This document shows positions 45,727 through 52,760 of a DNA stretch of 64,000 bases, piece by piece. The stretch comes from Microbulbifer bruguierae. GTDB taxonomy: Bacteria > Pseudomonadota > Gammaproteobacteria > Pseudomonadales > Cellvibrionaceae. The stretch spans positions 3,686,001-3,750,000 of the forward strand of contig NZ_CP118605.1 of the NCBI RefSeq assembly GCF_029869925.1, given 5' to 3'. Under the pieces are notes generated by a model, which did no database searches, had not been told where the DNA came from, and worked only from the letters and a program-made list of their open reading frames with translations. Position 1 is the stretch's first letter, and each line of letters begins with the position of its first letter. The translations under genes and the position numbers were made by a program.

Positions 45727-46974
45727 ATGACATTCTCCCGAGTGAAAACCGTTCGCCTGCCGGGCGCAGTCCGGTGCCTTGCCCTCGGTACCGTGCTGCT
45801 GGCCACTGCCGGCTGCAATGCCAAAATCTCATCCGCCGAGCCTGAAGCCGGTCCGCCAGATCCGTTGGCTGGTCTGCAGCCCGCGCAGGATATGGCAACC
45901 TACCGAGCCATGTCGGAGCAGCTCTACAAGCTGGATACGGGGCTCATCAAGGCGGAAGTGGCGGCTGCGGGGCTGGAGAAAAGCACCAAACCGACGAAGC
46001 ACAAGCTGTTCGGATTCGATGTCAAACAGGCGCTGTCTGATGCCGACTTTATCGCCAGTGCCGAAGGCCGCGCGCTGGCCGATGCCCTGCTGACCTTCCA
46101 GACTCCTTCCGGAGGCTGGTCCAAGCGCACCGATATGCGTACGCCGCGGCAGCCGGGCGAGCAATTCGGTACCGAAAAAGATTACGTCCCGACCTTTGAC
46201 AACTACGCCACCAGTACCCAGTTCTGGGTGATGGTAAACGCCTGCAATGCGCACAAGGACCGTCGTTACTGCGACTCCGCCAGCCGCGCGCTCAATTTCA
46301 TCCTGCTTGCCCAGTACCCCAATGGCGGCTGGCCGCAGACCTTTCCGCTGCGGGGCAAGTACCACGATGACATTACTTTTAACGATGACGCTATCGCCAA
46401 TCTGCTGAAAGTGGTGGGCGCTGCGGCCAAAGGTGACGAGCGCCTGGCGTTCATGCCGGAGCCCCTGAAGCAGCGCGCTGCGGACAGCCTGCAGCGCGCG
46501 TTGCAAATGCTGGTGGACACTCAGGTCGCGGTGGACGGCGAGCCCACCATATGGGGCGCGCAGCACGATGCGGAAACCCTGAAGCCGACAGCCGCGCGGG
46601 CATTCGAGCCGGTGGCGCTGGCCACCAGCGAGAGCGCGGACCTGATGTTGTTCCTGATGACCCTGGACAACCCGCCGCCGGCGGTGAAAAGTGCCATCGA
46701 CAGCGCCGGCGCCTGGTTTGAAGCGCACAAGATGACCGGTCTCAGCTACGAGCGCGGGGAATACGAATACAAGGAACTGATTGCAAACGACGACGCCGAT
46801 CCACTGTGGGCGCGCTTCTACGATATCGACAGCGACCGCCCGGTATTCGGCGACCGCGATGGGGAGGTGTATTTCGACATTGAGCAGGTGTCGGAAGAGC
46901 GCCGTGCCGGTTATGGCTGGTACACCGAGCGCCCCTACAAGGCCCTCAAAGAATACAAGAAGTGGCAGCAGTAA
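45727..46974 (+). CDS. PL10-type pectate lyase lipoprotein
   Basis: The 415-residue product has a lipoprotein signal (LALGTVLLATAGC) and a catalytic region like family PL10 pectate lyases: LLTFQTPSGGWSKRTDM, PTFDNYATSTQFWVM, ALNFILLAQYPNGGWPQTFPLRGKYHDDITFNDDAIANLL and WARFYDIDSDRPVFGDRDGEVYFD. The fold is an (alpha/alpha)3 toroid that cleaves polygalacturonate by Ca2+-dependent elimination. Lipidation would hold it at the cell surface or periplasmic face, working on oligomers. No other pectin gene is visible around it, so it stands alone. The start is the ATG at 45727 with GAG upstream; the longer frame from 45565 has no support. Confidence 0.9.
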   Translation: MTFSRVKTVRLPGAVRCLALGTVLLATAGCNAKISSAEPEAGPPDPLAGLQPAQDMATYRAMSEQLYKLDTGLIKAEVAAAGLEKSTKPTKHKLFGFDVKQALSDADFIASAEGRALADALLTFQTPSGGWSKRTDMRTPRQPGEQFGTEKDYVPTFDNYATSTQFWVMVNACNAHKDRRYCDSASRALNFILLAQYPNGGWPQTFPLRGKYHDDITFNDDAIANLLKVVGAAAKGDERLAFMPEPLKQRAADSLQRALQMLVDTQVAVDGEPTIWGAQHDAETLKPTAARAFEPVALATSESADLMLFLMTLDNPPPAVKSAIDSAGAWFEAHKMTGLSYERGEYEYKELIANDDADPLWARFYDIDSDRPVFGDRDGEVYFDIEQVSEERRAGYGWYTERPYKALKEYKKWQQ

Positions 46975-47023
46975 GCGTTTCCGCCCTTCACATGTCCCGC
47001 CTGTAGGAGCCTGCCTGCAGGCG

Positions 47024-47055
47024 AAAAAAAAGCCCCGCCAATGCGGGGCTTTTTT
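47024..47055. terminator. Terminator after the pectate lyase gene
   Basis: AAAAAAAAGCCCCGC (47024-47038) pairs with GCGGGGCTTTTTT after a four-base loop, so the T-run is present on the plus strand. On the minus strand a T-tract is also present, so it can end the converging gene at 47080. Confidence 0.92.
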
Positions 47056-47079
47056 CTATGTCCTTCTACGGCAGATTCT

Positions 47080-48318
47080 TCAAGCCGCTTCAGTCGGCTT
47101 ATCCTGAAGCTCCGGCGCCACCTCGTAAGTCACCATGGTGAGGTTTTCCTTACTCTGCTGGCCCAGCGCCATGGGGCAGCGCACATTCGGCAGTACCGCC
47201 AGGTCGAACAGCTCGGTCACCGGGCCGTCCAGACGGATCCAGTGCTCCACATTGCCGCTGGTCAGGTTGATGATCTGAACACCGCACCAGGCTTCGGAAT
47301 CCTTTTCGGCCAGGTTCTTATCCAGTTGCAGGCCTTCGAAGCGCTCGTAGCGCGGCTTGGACAGACCCACGATGGCGTAGTCGCCGTGAATCGCGAGTCC
47401 GCGCAGGAAGCCCGGGCAGAAGGTGTGCGGAACGAAGGACTTGGTCTCGAAGTCCACGTAGCCCAGATAGCCGGTGCCGCTGTTGAGTACCCACAGCTTG
47501 CCGTTCACCCAGCGCGGCGAATGCGGCATGGACAGCCCTTCACACACGATTTCGTTGGTTTCCACATCAATGATGATACCGCCGTTATCGCGGCGCTCAC
47601 GCCAGCCATCGATGGTGTCGGACTTGCATACGGCGGTCACGTATTTGGGCTCGCCGTCCACCATCGCCAGGCCATTCAGATGGCAGCGATCTTCCGGGGC
47701 AATCTTGCTGATAAACGGCGGCTTCCACAGCACCTTGAAGCTGTGGGTCAGGCTCGGGGTTGCCAGGCAGTTGTACTTGGTGTTGACGAAAATGATCTGG
47801 CCGTTTTTGCGGATGCCCAGCTCGTGGATGTCCACTTCGCCGGTAAACTGCGCGTTGCGGGGCACATAGCAGGCGTCGAACATCTTGTTCGCCACCTGGC
47901 CCGGTTGCAGTACGTTTTCAAAACGCCAAACCTGGTACAGGCCGCCCATGTAGATACGCTGGGAGTTGCCCACAATACCCATGGCGCGCTGGAAGATGCG
48001 CTCGTGGAAGGACAGTCTGCCGCTTTGCTCGGCGCCCACCATGTAGACGCGGCCAGACTGGTAAGAAGTGAAGGCGATGGACAGCTTGTTCTGCTGCATC
48101 CAGCCAGCGAGCCGCGGCGAGCAGGATTTCTTCACCGGTTCCGGCGCCTTAGCCTGCGGCTGTTCGCCCTTGTCGTCGGCGGTCGCTTCTGAACCTTCTG
48201 CGCTGTCAGTGCTTTCGGTGTTTACAGTGCCGTCAGTGGCTTCCTGAGATTCCGCCGTCGGGTCAATCGTTGCTTCGGCGTTTTCCACTGCCTCTGCAGT
48301 CTGAGTCTCGTCACTCAT
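47080..48318 (-). CDS. TIGR03032-family protein (DUF4915-like)
   Basis: The 412-residue protein begins with an acidic, Thr/Ser/Ala/Glu-rich tail of about 60 residues that looks disordered. It is followed by a propeller-like conserved region: WMQQNKLSIAFTSYQSGRVYMVG, QVWRFENVLQPGQ, CYVPRNAQFTGEVDIHELGIRKNGQIIFVNTKYNCLAT, HLNGLAMVDGEPKYVTAVCKSDTIDGWRE, MPHSPRWVNGKLWVLNSGTGYLGY and FCPGFLRGLAIHGDYAIVGLSKPRYERFEGL. This matches the conserved hypothetical family TIGR03032, seen in cyanobacteria and marine proteobacteria with unknown function. No signal peptide is present. It is transcribed alone. Confidence 0.85.
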   Translation of the reverse strand: MSDETQTAEAVENAEATIDPTAESQEATDGTVNTESTDSAEGSEATADDKGEQPQAKAPEPVKKSCSPRLAGWMQQNKLSIAFTSYQSGRVYMVGAEQSGRLSFHERIFQRAMGIVGNSQRIYMGGLYQVWRFENVLQPGQVANKMFDACYVPRNAQFTGEVDIHELGIRKNGQIIFVNTKYNCLATPSLTHSFKVLWKPPFISKIAPEDRCHLNGLAMVDGEPKYVTAVCKSDTIDGWRERRDNGGIIIDVETNEIVCEGLSMPHSPRWVNGKLWVLNSGTGYLGYVDFETKSFVPHTFCPGFLRGLAIHGDYAIVGLSKPRYERFEGLQLDKNLAEKDSEAWCGVQIINLTSGNVEHWIRLDGPVTELFDLAVLPNVRCPMALGQQSKENLTMVTYEVAPELQDKPTEAA

Positions 48319-48506
48319 GGTTTCTTACCTGTTTTTATTGTGGACCGGAGCTAGTGCCGAGCCCTGACAAAATTTAATCAATCCAGCGTGCCACTTTAGC
48401 GGCGAGTGTGAAGTTTTCTAGGGGCTTTACCTGGCGTTTTGTATCAATCCGTCACAGCGCGCTTGTTCTGGGCAGAGGGAGTAGCCTGGGGGAAGCGATA
48501 TAGGGT

Positions 48507-48536
48507 ACAGGCACCGGTCGTGGGACCGGTGCCTGT
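48507..48536. other. Strong hairpin downstream of cydB
   Basis: ACAGGCACCGGTC (48507-48519) pairs perfectly with GACCGGTGCCTGT (48524-48536) over a GTGG loop. There is no T-tract, so it may be a transcript-stabilising or Rho-related structure rather than an intrinsic terminator. Confidence 0.6.
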
Positions 48537-48545
48537 GCTAAGCGT

Positions 48546-48597
48546 TGTTGCGGGTTAATGTTGCGGGTCAGTGTTGCGGGTCAGTGTTGCGGGTCAA
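48546..48597. repeat. Four tandem copies of a 13-base unit at the end of cydB
   Basis: The unit TGTTGCGGGTCAG recurs at 48546, 48559, 48572 and 48585; copies differ by one or two bases. The last copy contains the cydB stop codon (48594-48596 on the minus strand). Period and leading TGTTG match the array at 13629-13693. Confidence 0.88.
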
Positions 48598-49616
48598 TGG
48601 TAGTGCAGGTCACTCGCCTTGCCGCGAAATACCCGGTAGGAAAACGCGGTGTACAACAGGATGACCGGCACCACCACCACCGCGCCCACCAGAATAAATT
48701 GCAGGGATTCCCGCGCGCTGGCGGCCTCCCAGATATCCAGCTGGCCGGGGACGATGTACGGGTAAAAGCTGAATGCCAGCCCGCTGAAACTCAATACGAA
48801 AATTCCCACCACCGTGTAAAACGGCAGGCTGCAGTGGCGATCGCCGGCCTTGGGTAAGCGCCCCAACAGCACGTCATTGGCAAGGAACCCGAGAATGCAC
48901 AGGGTGGGGATCAACAGTACGAACATCACCAGTGGATAGGTAAACCAGCGGTCAAACACCCCGGGGTTTACCAGCGGATTGATCAGGCATACGGTCACAA
49001 CACCCAGCAGCGCCGCGCGACCGGCGATGCGGGTCCAGCGCACGGCGCGCTGCTGTAATGTCTGTTCCGTTTTCATTACCAGCCAGGCCGCGCCGATATA
49101 GGTATAGGCGGCAGTAACGCCCAGGGCGCTCAGCAGGCAGAACAGTTGTGCCGGCCAGCCGTGATCAAACCCCATGACGTACTGGCCCAGCATATAGCCC
49201 TGGGTGAGAGTGGTGAGTACAGAGCCGAACTTGAAGGTACGGTCCCAGGCCAGCTTGTGATCCACCGCGGCCTTGGCGCGGAAGTCGAATGCCACTCCGC
49301 GCATGATGAGCCCGATCAACATCACCGCTGCGGGAATATACAGGTTGGTGAGCACGATGCTGTGGGCCGTCGGGAAGGCAATCAGCAGCAGGCCGATGGC
49401 CAGCACCAGCCAGGTTTCGTTGGCATCCCAGAAGGGGCCGATGGAGGCGATCATGGTGTCGCGCTGGGGTTCGTCCTGTTCGCCCATGGGCAGCAGGATG
49501 CCGACGCCCAGATCGTAGCCGTCCAGTACCGCGTAGATCAGCACCGCCAATCCCATCAAATCGATAAAAACGACCGGCAGCCAGTCACCACTGGCGAGTT
49601 CAGCATATTGGCTCAT
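48594..49616 (-). CDS. cydB: Cytochrome bd-type quinol oxidase subunit II
   Basis: The 340-residue membrane subunit shows LPVVFIDLMGLAVLIYAVLDGYDLGVGILLP, IGPFWDANETWLVLAIGLLLIAFP and about nine hydrophobic helices ending in LFAFSYRVF-like residues (LLYTAFSYRVFRGK). It forms the bd oxidase with CydA, which reduces O2 to water without pumping protons. Its ATG at 49616 overlaps the cydA TGA in ATGA, so the two are translationally coupled. The frame runs further upstream, but that is cydA read in another frame. Its length is slightly below E. coli CydB (379), typical of the cyanide-insensitive group. The 3' end overlaps a 13-base tandem repeat. Confidence 0.96.
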   Translation of the reverse strand: MSQYAELASGDWLPVVFIDLMGLAVLIYAVLDGYDLGVGILLPMGEQDEPQRDTMIASIGPFWDANETWLVLAIGLLLIAFPTAHSIVLTNLYIPAAVMLIGLIMRGVAFDFRAKAAVDHKLAWDRTFKFGSVLTTLTQGYMLGQYVMGFDHGWPAQLFCLLSALGVTAAYTYIGAAWLVMKTEQTLQQRAVRWTRIAGRAALLGVVTVCLINPLVNPGVFDRWFTYPLVMFVLLIPTLCILGFLANDVLLGRLPKAGDRHCSLPFYTVVGIFVLSFSGLAFSFYPYIVPGQLDIWEAASARESLQFILVGAVVVVPVILLYTAFSYRVFRGKASDLHYH

Positions 49617-51016
49617 TGGGTACCTCCTTGGGGGTGCTGCTGGCGGGCGGTTGTAGTGTTTTCCGGCAGGTTGGTGAGGCTGCCATCTGCAACCGGTTCC
49701 GCGGTTTCGAATTCCTCGACGTTGACCGACTTGAGCGCCATGACTTTCAGGGTGTGGATATAGGCCCACATCAGCAGCACATAGGTGACCAGATACAGCG
49801 TCAGCGAAAACCCGACATTGGCCGGGGCTACCGGCGTTACCGCGTCGGCGGTTTTCAGAATACCGGTCACCAGCCAGGGCTGGCGCCCGACTTCGGTGAC
49901 ATACCAGCCGGCGAGTGTCGCAACCCATCCTGAGAAGGTCATGGCGACCAGCAGTTTCAGCATCCAGCGCGGCAGGGCTTCACGGCGGCGCAGCAGGTAA
50001 CAGCCGACCCAGGCGACTGCCAGCATCAGCAGGCCGACCCCGACCATGATGCGGAAGCCGAAAAACAGCGGTTTCACCGGTGGATGGTTGCCGTCGAAGT
50101 CATTCAGGCCACGGATCTCACCGTCGGTTTTATGGGTGAGGATCAGGCTGGCGAGACCGGGAATGCCGATGCTCCAGTGGTTGCGTCGTTCCTCCTCATC
50201 GGGAATTGCAAACAGCAGCAGGGGCGCGCCCTGTTCGGTTTCCCACACGCCTTCCATCGCCGCGATCTTTTGCGGCTGGTGTTCGAAAGTATTCAGCCCG
50301 TGGAGGTCGCCGACGAAAGCCTGCAGTGGCGCCAGTACCGCGGCCAGTACCAGTCCGGTTTTGAGCGCCAGCCGCGGCGCCTGTTTTTCATCGCCCTTCA
50401 GCAGGCGATAAGCGGAGAGACCGGCAACAAAGAAGGCGGCGGTCAGCCCTGAGGCCAACAGCATATGGGCAAGACGATAGGGGAACGAGGGGTTGAAAAT
50501 GACTTCCAGCCAGTTACTGGCGTGGACCACACCATCGCGAATCTCGTATCCGGCGGGGGTTTGCATCCACGAGTTGAGCGCGAGAATCCAGAAGGCGGAA
50601 AGGGTGGTGCCCACGGCCACGATCAGGGCGCTCAGTGTATGTACACGGCTCGACACCCGCTTGATCCCGAACAGCATGATGCCGAGGAATGTAGCCTCCA
50701 GAAAAAAGGCGGTGAGCACTTCGTAGCCCAGCAGGGGCCCGGCAATATTGCCGACCTTTTCCATAAAGCCCGGCCAGTTGGTGCCGAACTGGAACGACAT
50801 GGTAATTCCGCTTACTACACCGAGGGCAAAGGTCAGGGCAAATACTTTTACCCAGAAGCGGTAGGCCCGCATCCACACTGGATTGCCGGTGAGGTCAAAG
50901 CGCAATTTGAAAAAGAACAGAATCCAGCAGAGTGCAATGGTGATCGTGGGAAAGAGAATATGAAAACTGATGTTGGCCGCGAACTGAATCCGCGACAGGA
51001 TCAGGGTATCGAGCAT
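49613..51016 (-). CDS. cydA: Cytochrome bd-type quinol oxidase subunit I (CIO type)
   Basis: The 467-residue subunit binds quinol and three haems. LSRIQFAANISFHILFPTITIALCW carries the N-terminal haem His, and FGTNWPGFMEKVGNIAGPLLGYEVLTAFFLEATFLGIMLFG follows. HGLNTFEHQPQKIAAMEGVWETEQGAPLLLFAIPD covers the quinol-binding region. The loop after it is short, as in cyanide-insensitive CioA, and the protein is about 50 residues shorter than E. coli CydA. The ATG at 51016 with GAGGTG upstream is chosen over the frame start at 51034. A stem-loop and a GbsR-like regulator gene lie just ahead on the same strand. Confidence 0.96.
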   Translation of the reverse strand: MLDTLILSRIQFAANISFHILFPTITIALCWILFFFKLRFDLTGNPVWMRAYRFWVKVFALTFALGVVSGITMSFQFGTNWPGFMEKVGNIAGPLLGYEVLTAFFLEATFLGIMLFGIKRVSSRVHTLSALIVAVGTTLSAFWILALNSWMQTPAGYEIRDGVVHASNWLEVIFNPSFPYRLAHMLLASGLTAAFFVAGLSAYRLLKGDEKQAPRLALKTGLVLAAVLAPLQAFVGDLHGLNTFEHQPQKIAAMEGVWETEQGAPLLLFAIPDEEERRNHWSIGIPGLASLILTHKTDGEIRGLNDFDGNHPPVKPLFFGFRIMVGVGLLMLAVAWVGCYLLRRREALPRWMLKLLVAMTFSGWVATLAGWYVTEVGRQPWLVTGILKTADAVTPVAPANVGFSLTLYLVTYVLLMWAYIHTLKVMALKSVNVEEFETAEPVADGSLTNLPENTTTARQQHPQGGTQ

Positions 51017-51070
51017 GGGCACCTCGTAAAGCAAGCTGCAGCCGGAATGGATGCAGCCAAAATCCCGTTA

Positions 51071-51105
51071 GCCGGTGGCAGAAAACCAGTGTTTCTGCCA
51101 CCGGC
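51071..51105 (-). terminator. Hairpin between the regulator and cydA
   Basis: GCCGGTGGCAGAAA (51071-51084) pairs perfectly with TTTCTGCCACCGGC (51092-51105) over a seven-base loop. It is located between the regulator stop and cydA. The following bases on the minus strand have only a short T-run (ATTTTGG), so it may be a partial terminator or attenuator setting regulator-to-oxidase ratio. Confidence 0.6.
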
Positions 51106-51111
51106 CAGACA

Positions 51112-51687
51112 CTACTTGTTTTTACCGGTCGCCGATTTTCTGGACGCGGCGCCGGTAGCCTTGGACTTGAGTTCCAGTAATTTGCTGAGTCCGGACCCCA
51201 GTTTCATCAGCTTGAGTAGATCCTTTTCATCCAGCCTGCTCAGGGTATTGGCGAACTGATCGAGCATTTCCAGCAGGCTGTAGACCTCCTGGATTTTTTC
51301 CTGGGCCTTGGCTTCCTGTTCGTCGCGGGGATCGGTCAGCAGCAGCTGGCGCAACAGGGTGAGCGTGGGGTCGAGTTCCCGTTTGCGGCGCTCCTCGAAC
51401 ACCGTGCGCGCCAGGTCCCAGATGGAGCCGGCTGCGGTGAAGTAATCCTTGCGGTCCCCGGGCTGGTGGTGCAATTCGATCAGGCGCCAGGCCTGCAGCT
51501 CCTTCAGCCCCATACTGACGTTGCCGCGGCTGATCTTCAGGGCCTCGGCCAGCTGATCGGCATTCAGGGGGGCGTTGTGGATGGTCAGCAGTGCAAACAT
51601 CTGACCCACGGTGCGATTGAACCCCCACCGGCTGCCCATCTCCCCAAAGTGCAATACAAAGGCTTGCGCCTGGTTGGAAAGTTTCAT
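51112..51687 (-). CDS. GbsR/MarR-type regulator ahead of cydAB
   Basis: The 191-residue winged-helix protein matches GbsR-like MarR regulators: AFVLHFGEMGSRWGFNRTVGQMFALLTIHNAPLNADQLAEALKISRGNVSMGLKELQAWRLIELHHQPGDRKDYF. A helical C-terminal half follows and ends in a basic tail (SRKSATGKNK). Members sense small molecules and repress adjacent genes. Its place immediately before cydA on the same strand suggests it controls the bd oxidase. Confidence 0.88.
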   Translation of the reverse strand: MKLSNQAQAFVLHFGEMGSRWGFNRTVGQMFALLTIHNAPLNADQLAEALKISRGNVSMGLKELQAWRLIELHHQPGDRKDYFTAAGSIWDLARTVFEERRKRELDPTLTLLRQLLLTDPRDEQEAKAQEKIQEVYSLLEMLDQFANTLSRLDEKDLLKLMKLGSGLSKLLELKSKATGAASRKSATGKNK

Positions 51688-51791
51688 TGGTTTCTGTTTC
51701 TTCTTAACTTTCAGAAATTTCTGAAAATTGTAAATGTAAACTGATCCAAGTCAAGGCCATTTGAGCAGGTTGGTGATGGCGGAGCCCGGGG

Positions 51792-52709
51792 TTAACCGCT
51801 GGGGAGGTGTACGTGCGCCCTGGCAAGCCAATTGTCGGCAACAACAAAGCCACGGCTCATTTCGGTCGCGCCCTGGAACCCGGCCAGGCAGATTGGGCCG
51901 CGCGCGGTCAGTTGCGTCAGCGGGATATCCGCTAGCGGGGTAAGCGGGGCGGCTGGCAGGATGCTGTTGGTGCACAGCGCCAGCCAGCACGGTTTCGGCA
52001 GCTGGCACCAGTGCCAGTTGTTGCTGGCAAAATGTTGCTGAAACGTGGAAGCGGTGGACCACCAGTGTTGGTGGGGTGGACCGGGGATGGTGTCACCTAA
52101 CATTGGAAATAATCGCCCGGGCATCCGGGTCCATTGCCGGTCCAGTGATATATCGGACGACAATAGCACCTGCCGTGCGGAGTCTGACGTCACCACCGGC
52201 AGCTGATGGTCACGCATGTGCGCCAGCTTGATATCCAGCCGGTCCTTTATTCCGGGACCGACCCAGAGACTCTCCACCTGCAGGTAAAACTTTACCGCAA
52301 CTTCCCAGTGCTCCAGCTGTTGGTCGGGGAGGTGGCGCACCACAAAATCCAGTTCCCCCAGTGTTTTGTCGGCGCTGCGGATTGGCAGGTTGCGGGCCAA
52401 CAGCTGGTAATCCGGATGATGGTTGAAGGCAAACGCCCACAGATTTTCAAAGTAAACCCCGAGACGGTGGCTGGAAGATTGCTGCACAAAGTGCAGTAGC
52501 CGGGGTTCAAGTAGCGCGCGCACCCTGGGGGTGGCGAAGTATTCGTCCAGTGCTCGCCGTCGCTGTTCGGGCAGCCAGGGCAGGTCGAATTCCGGGGCGA
52601 TGTCCGGGGCAGACAGCGTCCAGCGCAGGTTGCTCCAGTGATCGGGCTTGGCGGATGGAAGGCCGGACTCAAGGCCTGACGGCAAGTCGGATGGGGAGTG
52701 GGAAGTCAT
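51792..52709 (-). CDS. DUF1853 protein with PD-(D/E)XK-like nuclease motif
   Basis: The 305-residue product matches DUF1853: ALLEPRLLHFVQQSSSHRLGVYFENLWAFAFNHHP, then GELDFVVRHLPDQQLEHWEVAVKFYLQV. The order of D in GELDFV and E...K in WEVAVKFY is the PD-(D/E)XK nuclease core, so it may be an endonuclease-fold protein. The second half is less conserved. Two starts are possible: the ATG at 52709 (chosen) and an in-frame GTG at 52745; neither has a good ribosome site. Function is unknown in all members I know of. Confidence 0.85.
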   Translation of the reverse strand: MTSHSPSDLPSGLESGLPSAKPDHWSNLRWTLSAPDIAPEFDLPWLPEQRRRALDEYFATPRVRALLEPRLLHFVQQSSSHRLGVYFENLWAFAFNHHPDYQLLARNLPIRSADKTLGELDFVVRHLPDQQLEHWEVAVKFYLQVESLWVGPGIKDRLDIKLAHMRDHQLPVVTSDSARQVLLSSDISLDRQWTRMPGRLFPMLGDTIPGPPHQHWWSTASTFQQHFASNNWHWCQLPKPCWLALCTNSILPAAPLTPLADIPLTQLTARGPICLAGFQGATEMSRGFVVADNWLARAHVHLPSG

Positions 52710-52760
52710 GGCGGGAGTATAGGGAGTCGCCCTTGTCTCCGTCACCGCTTATCACGCCGA

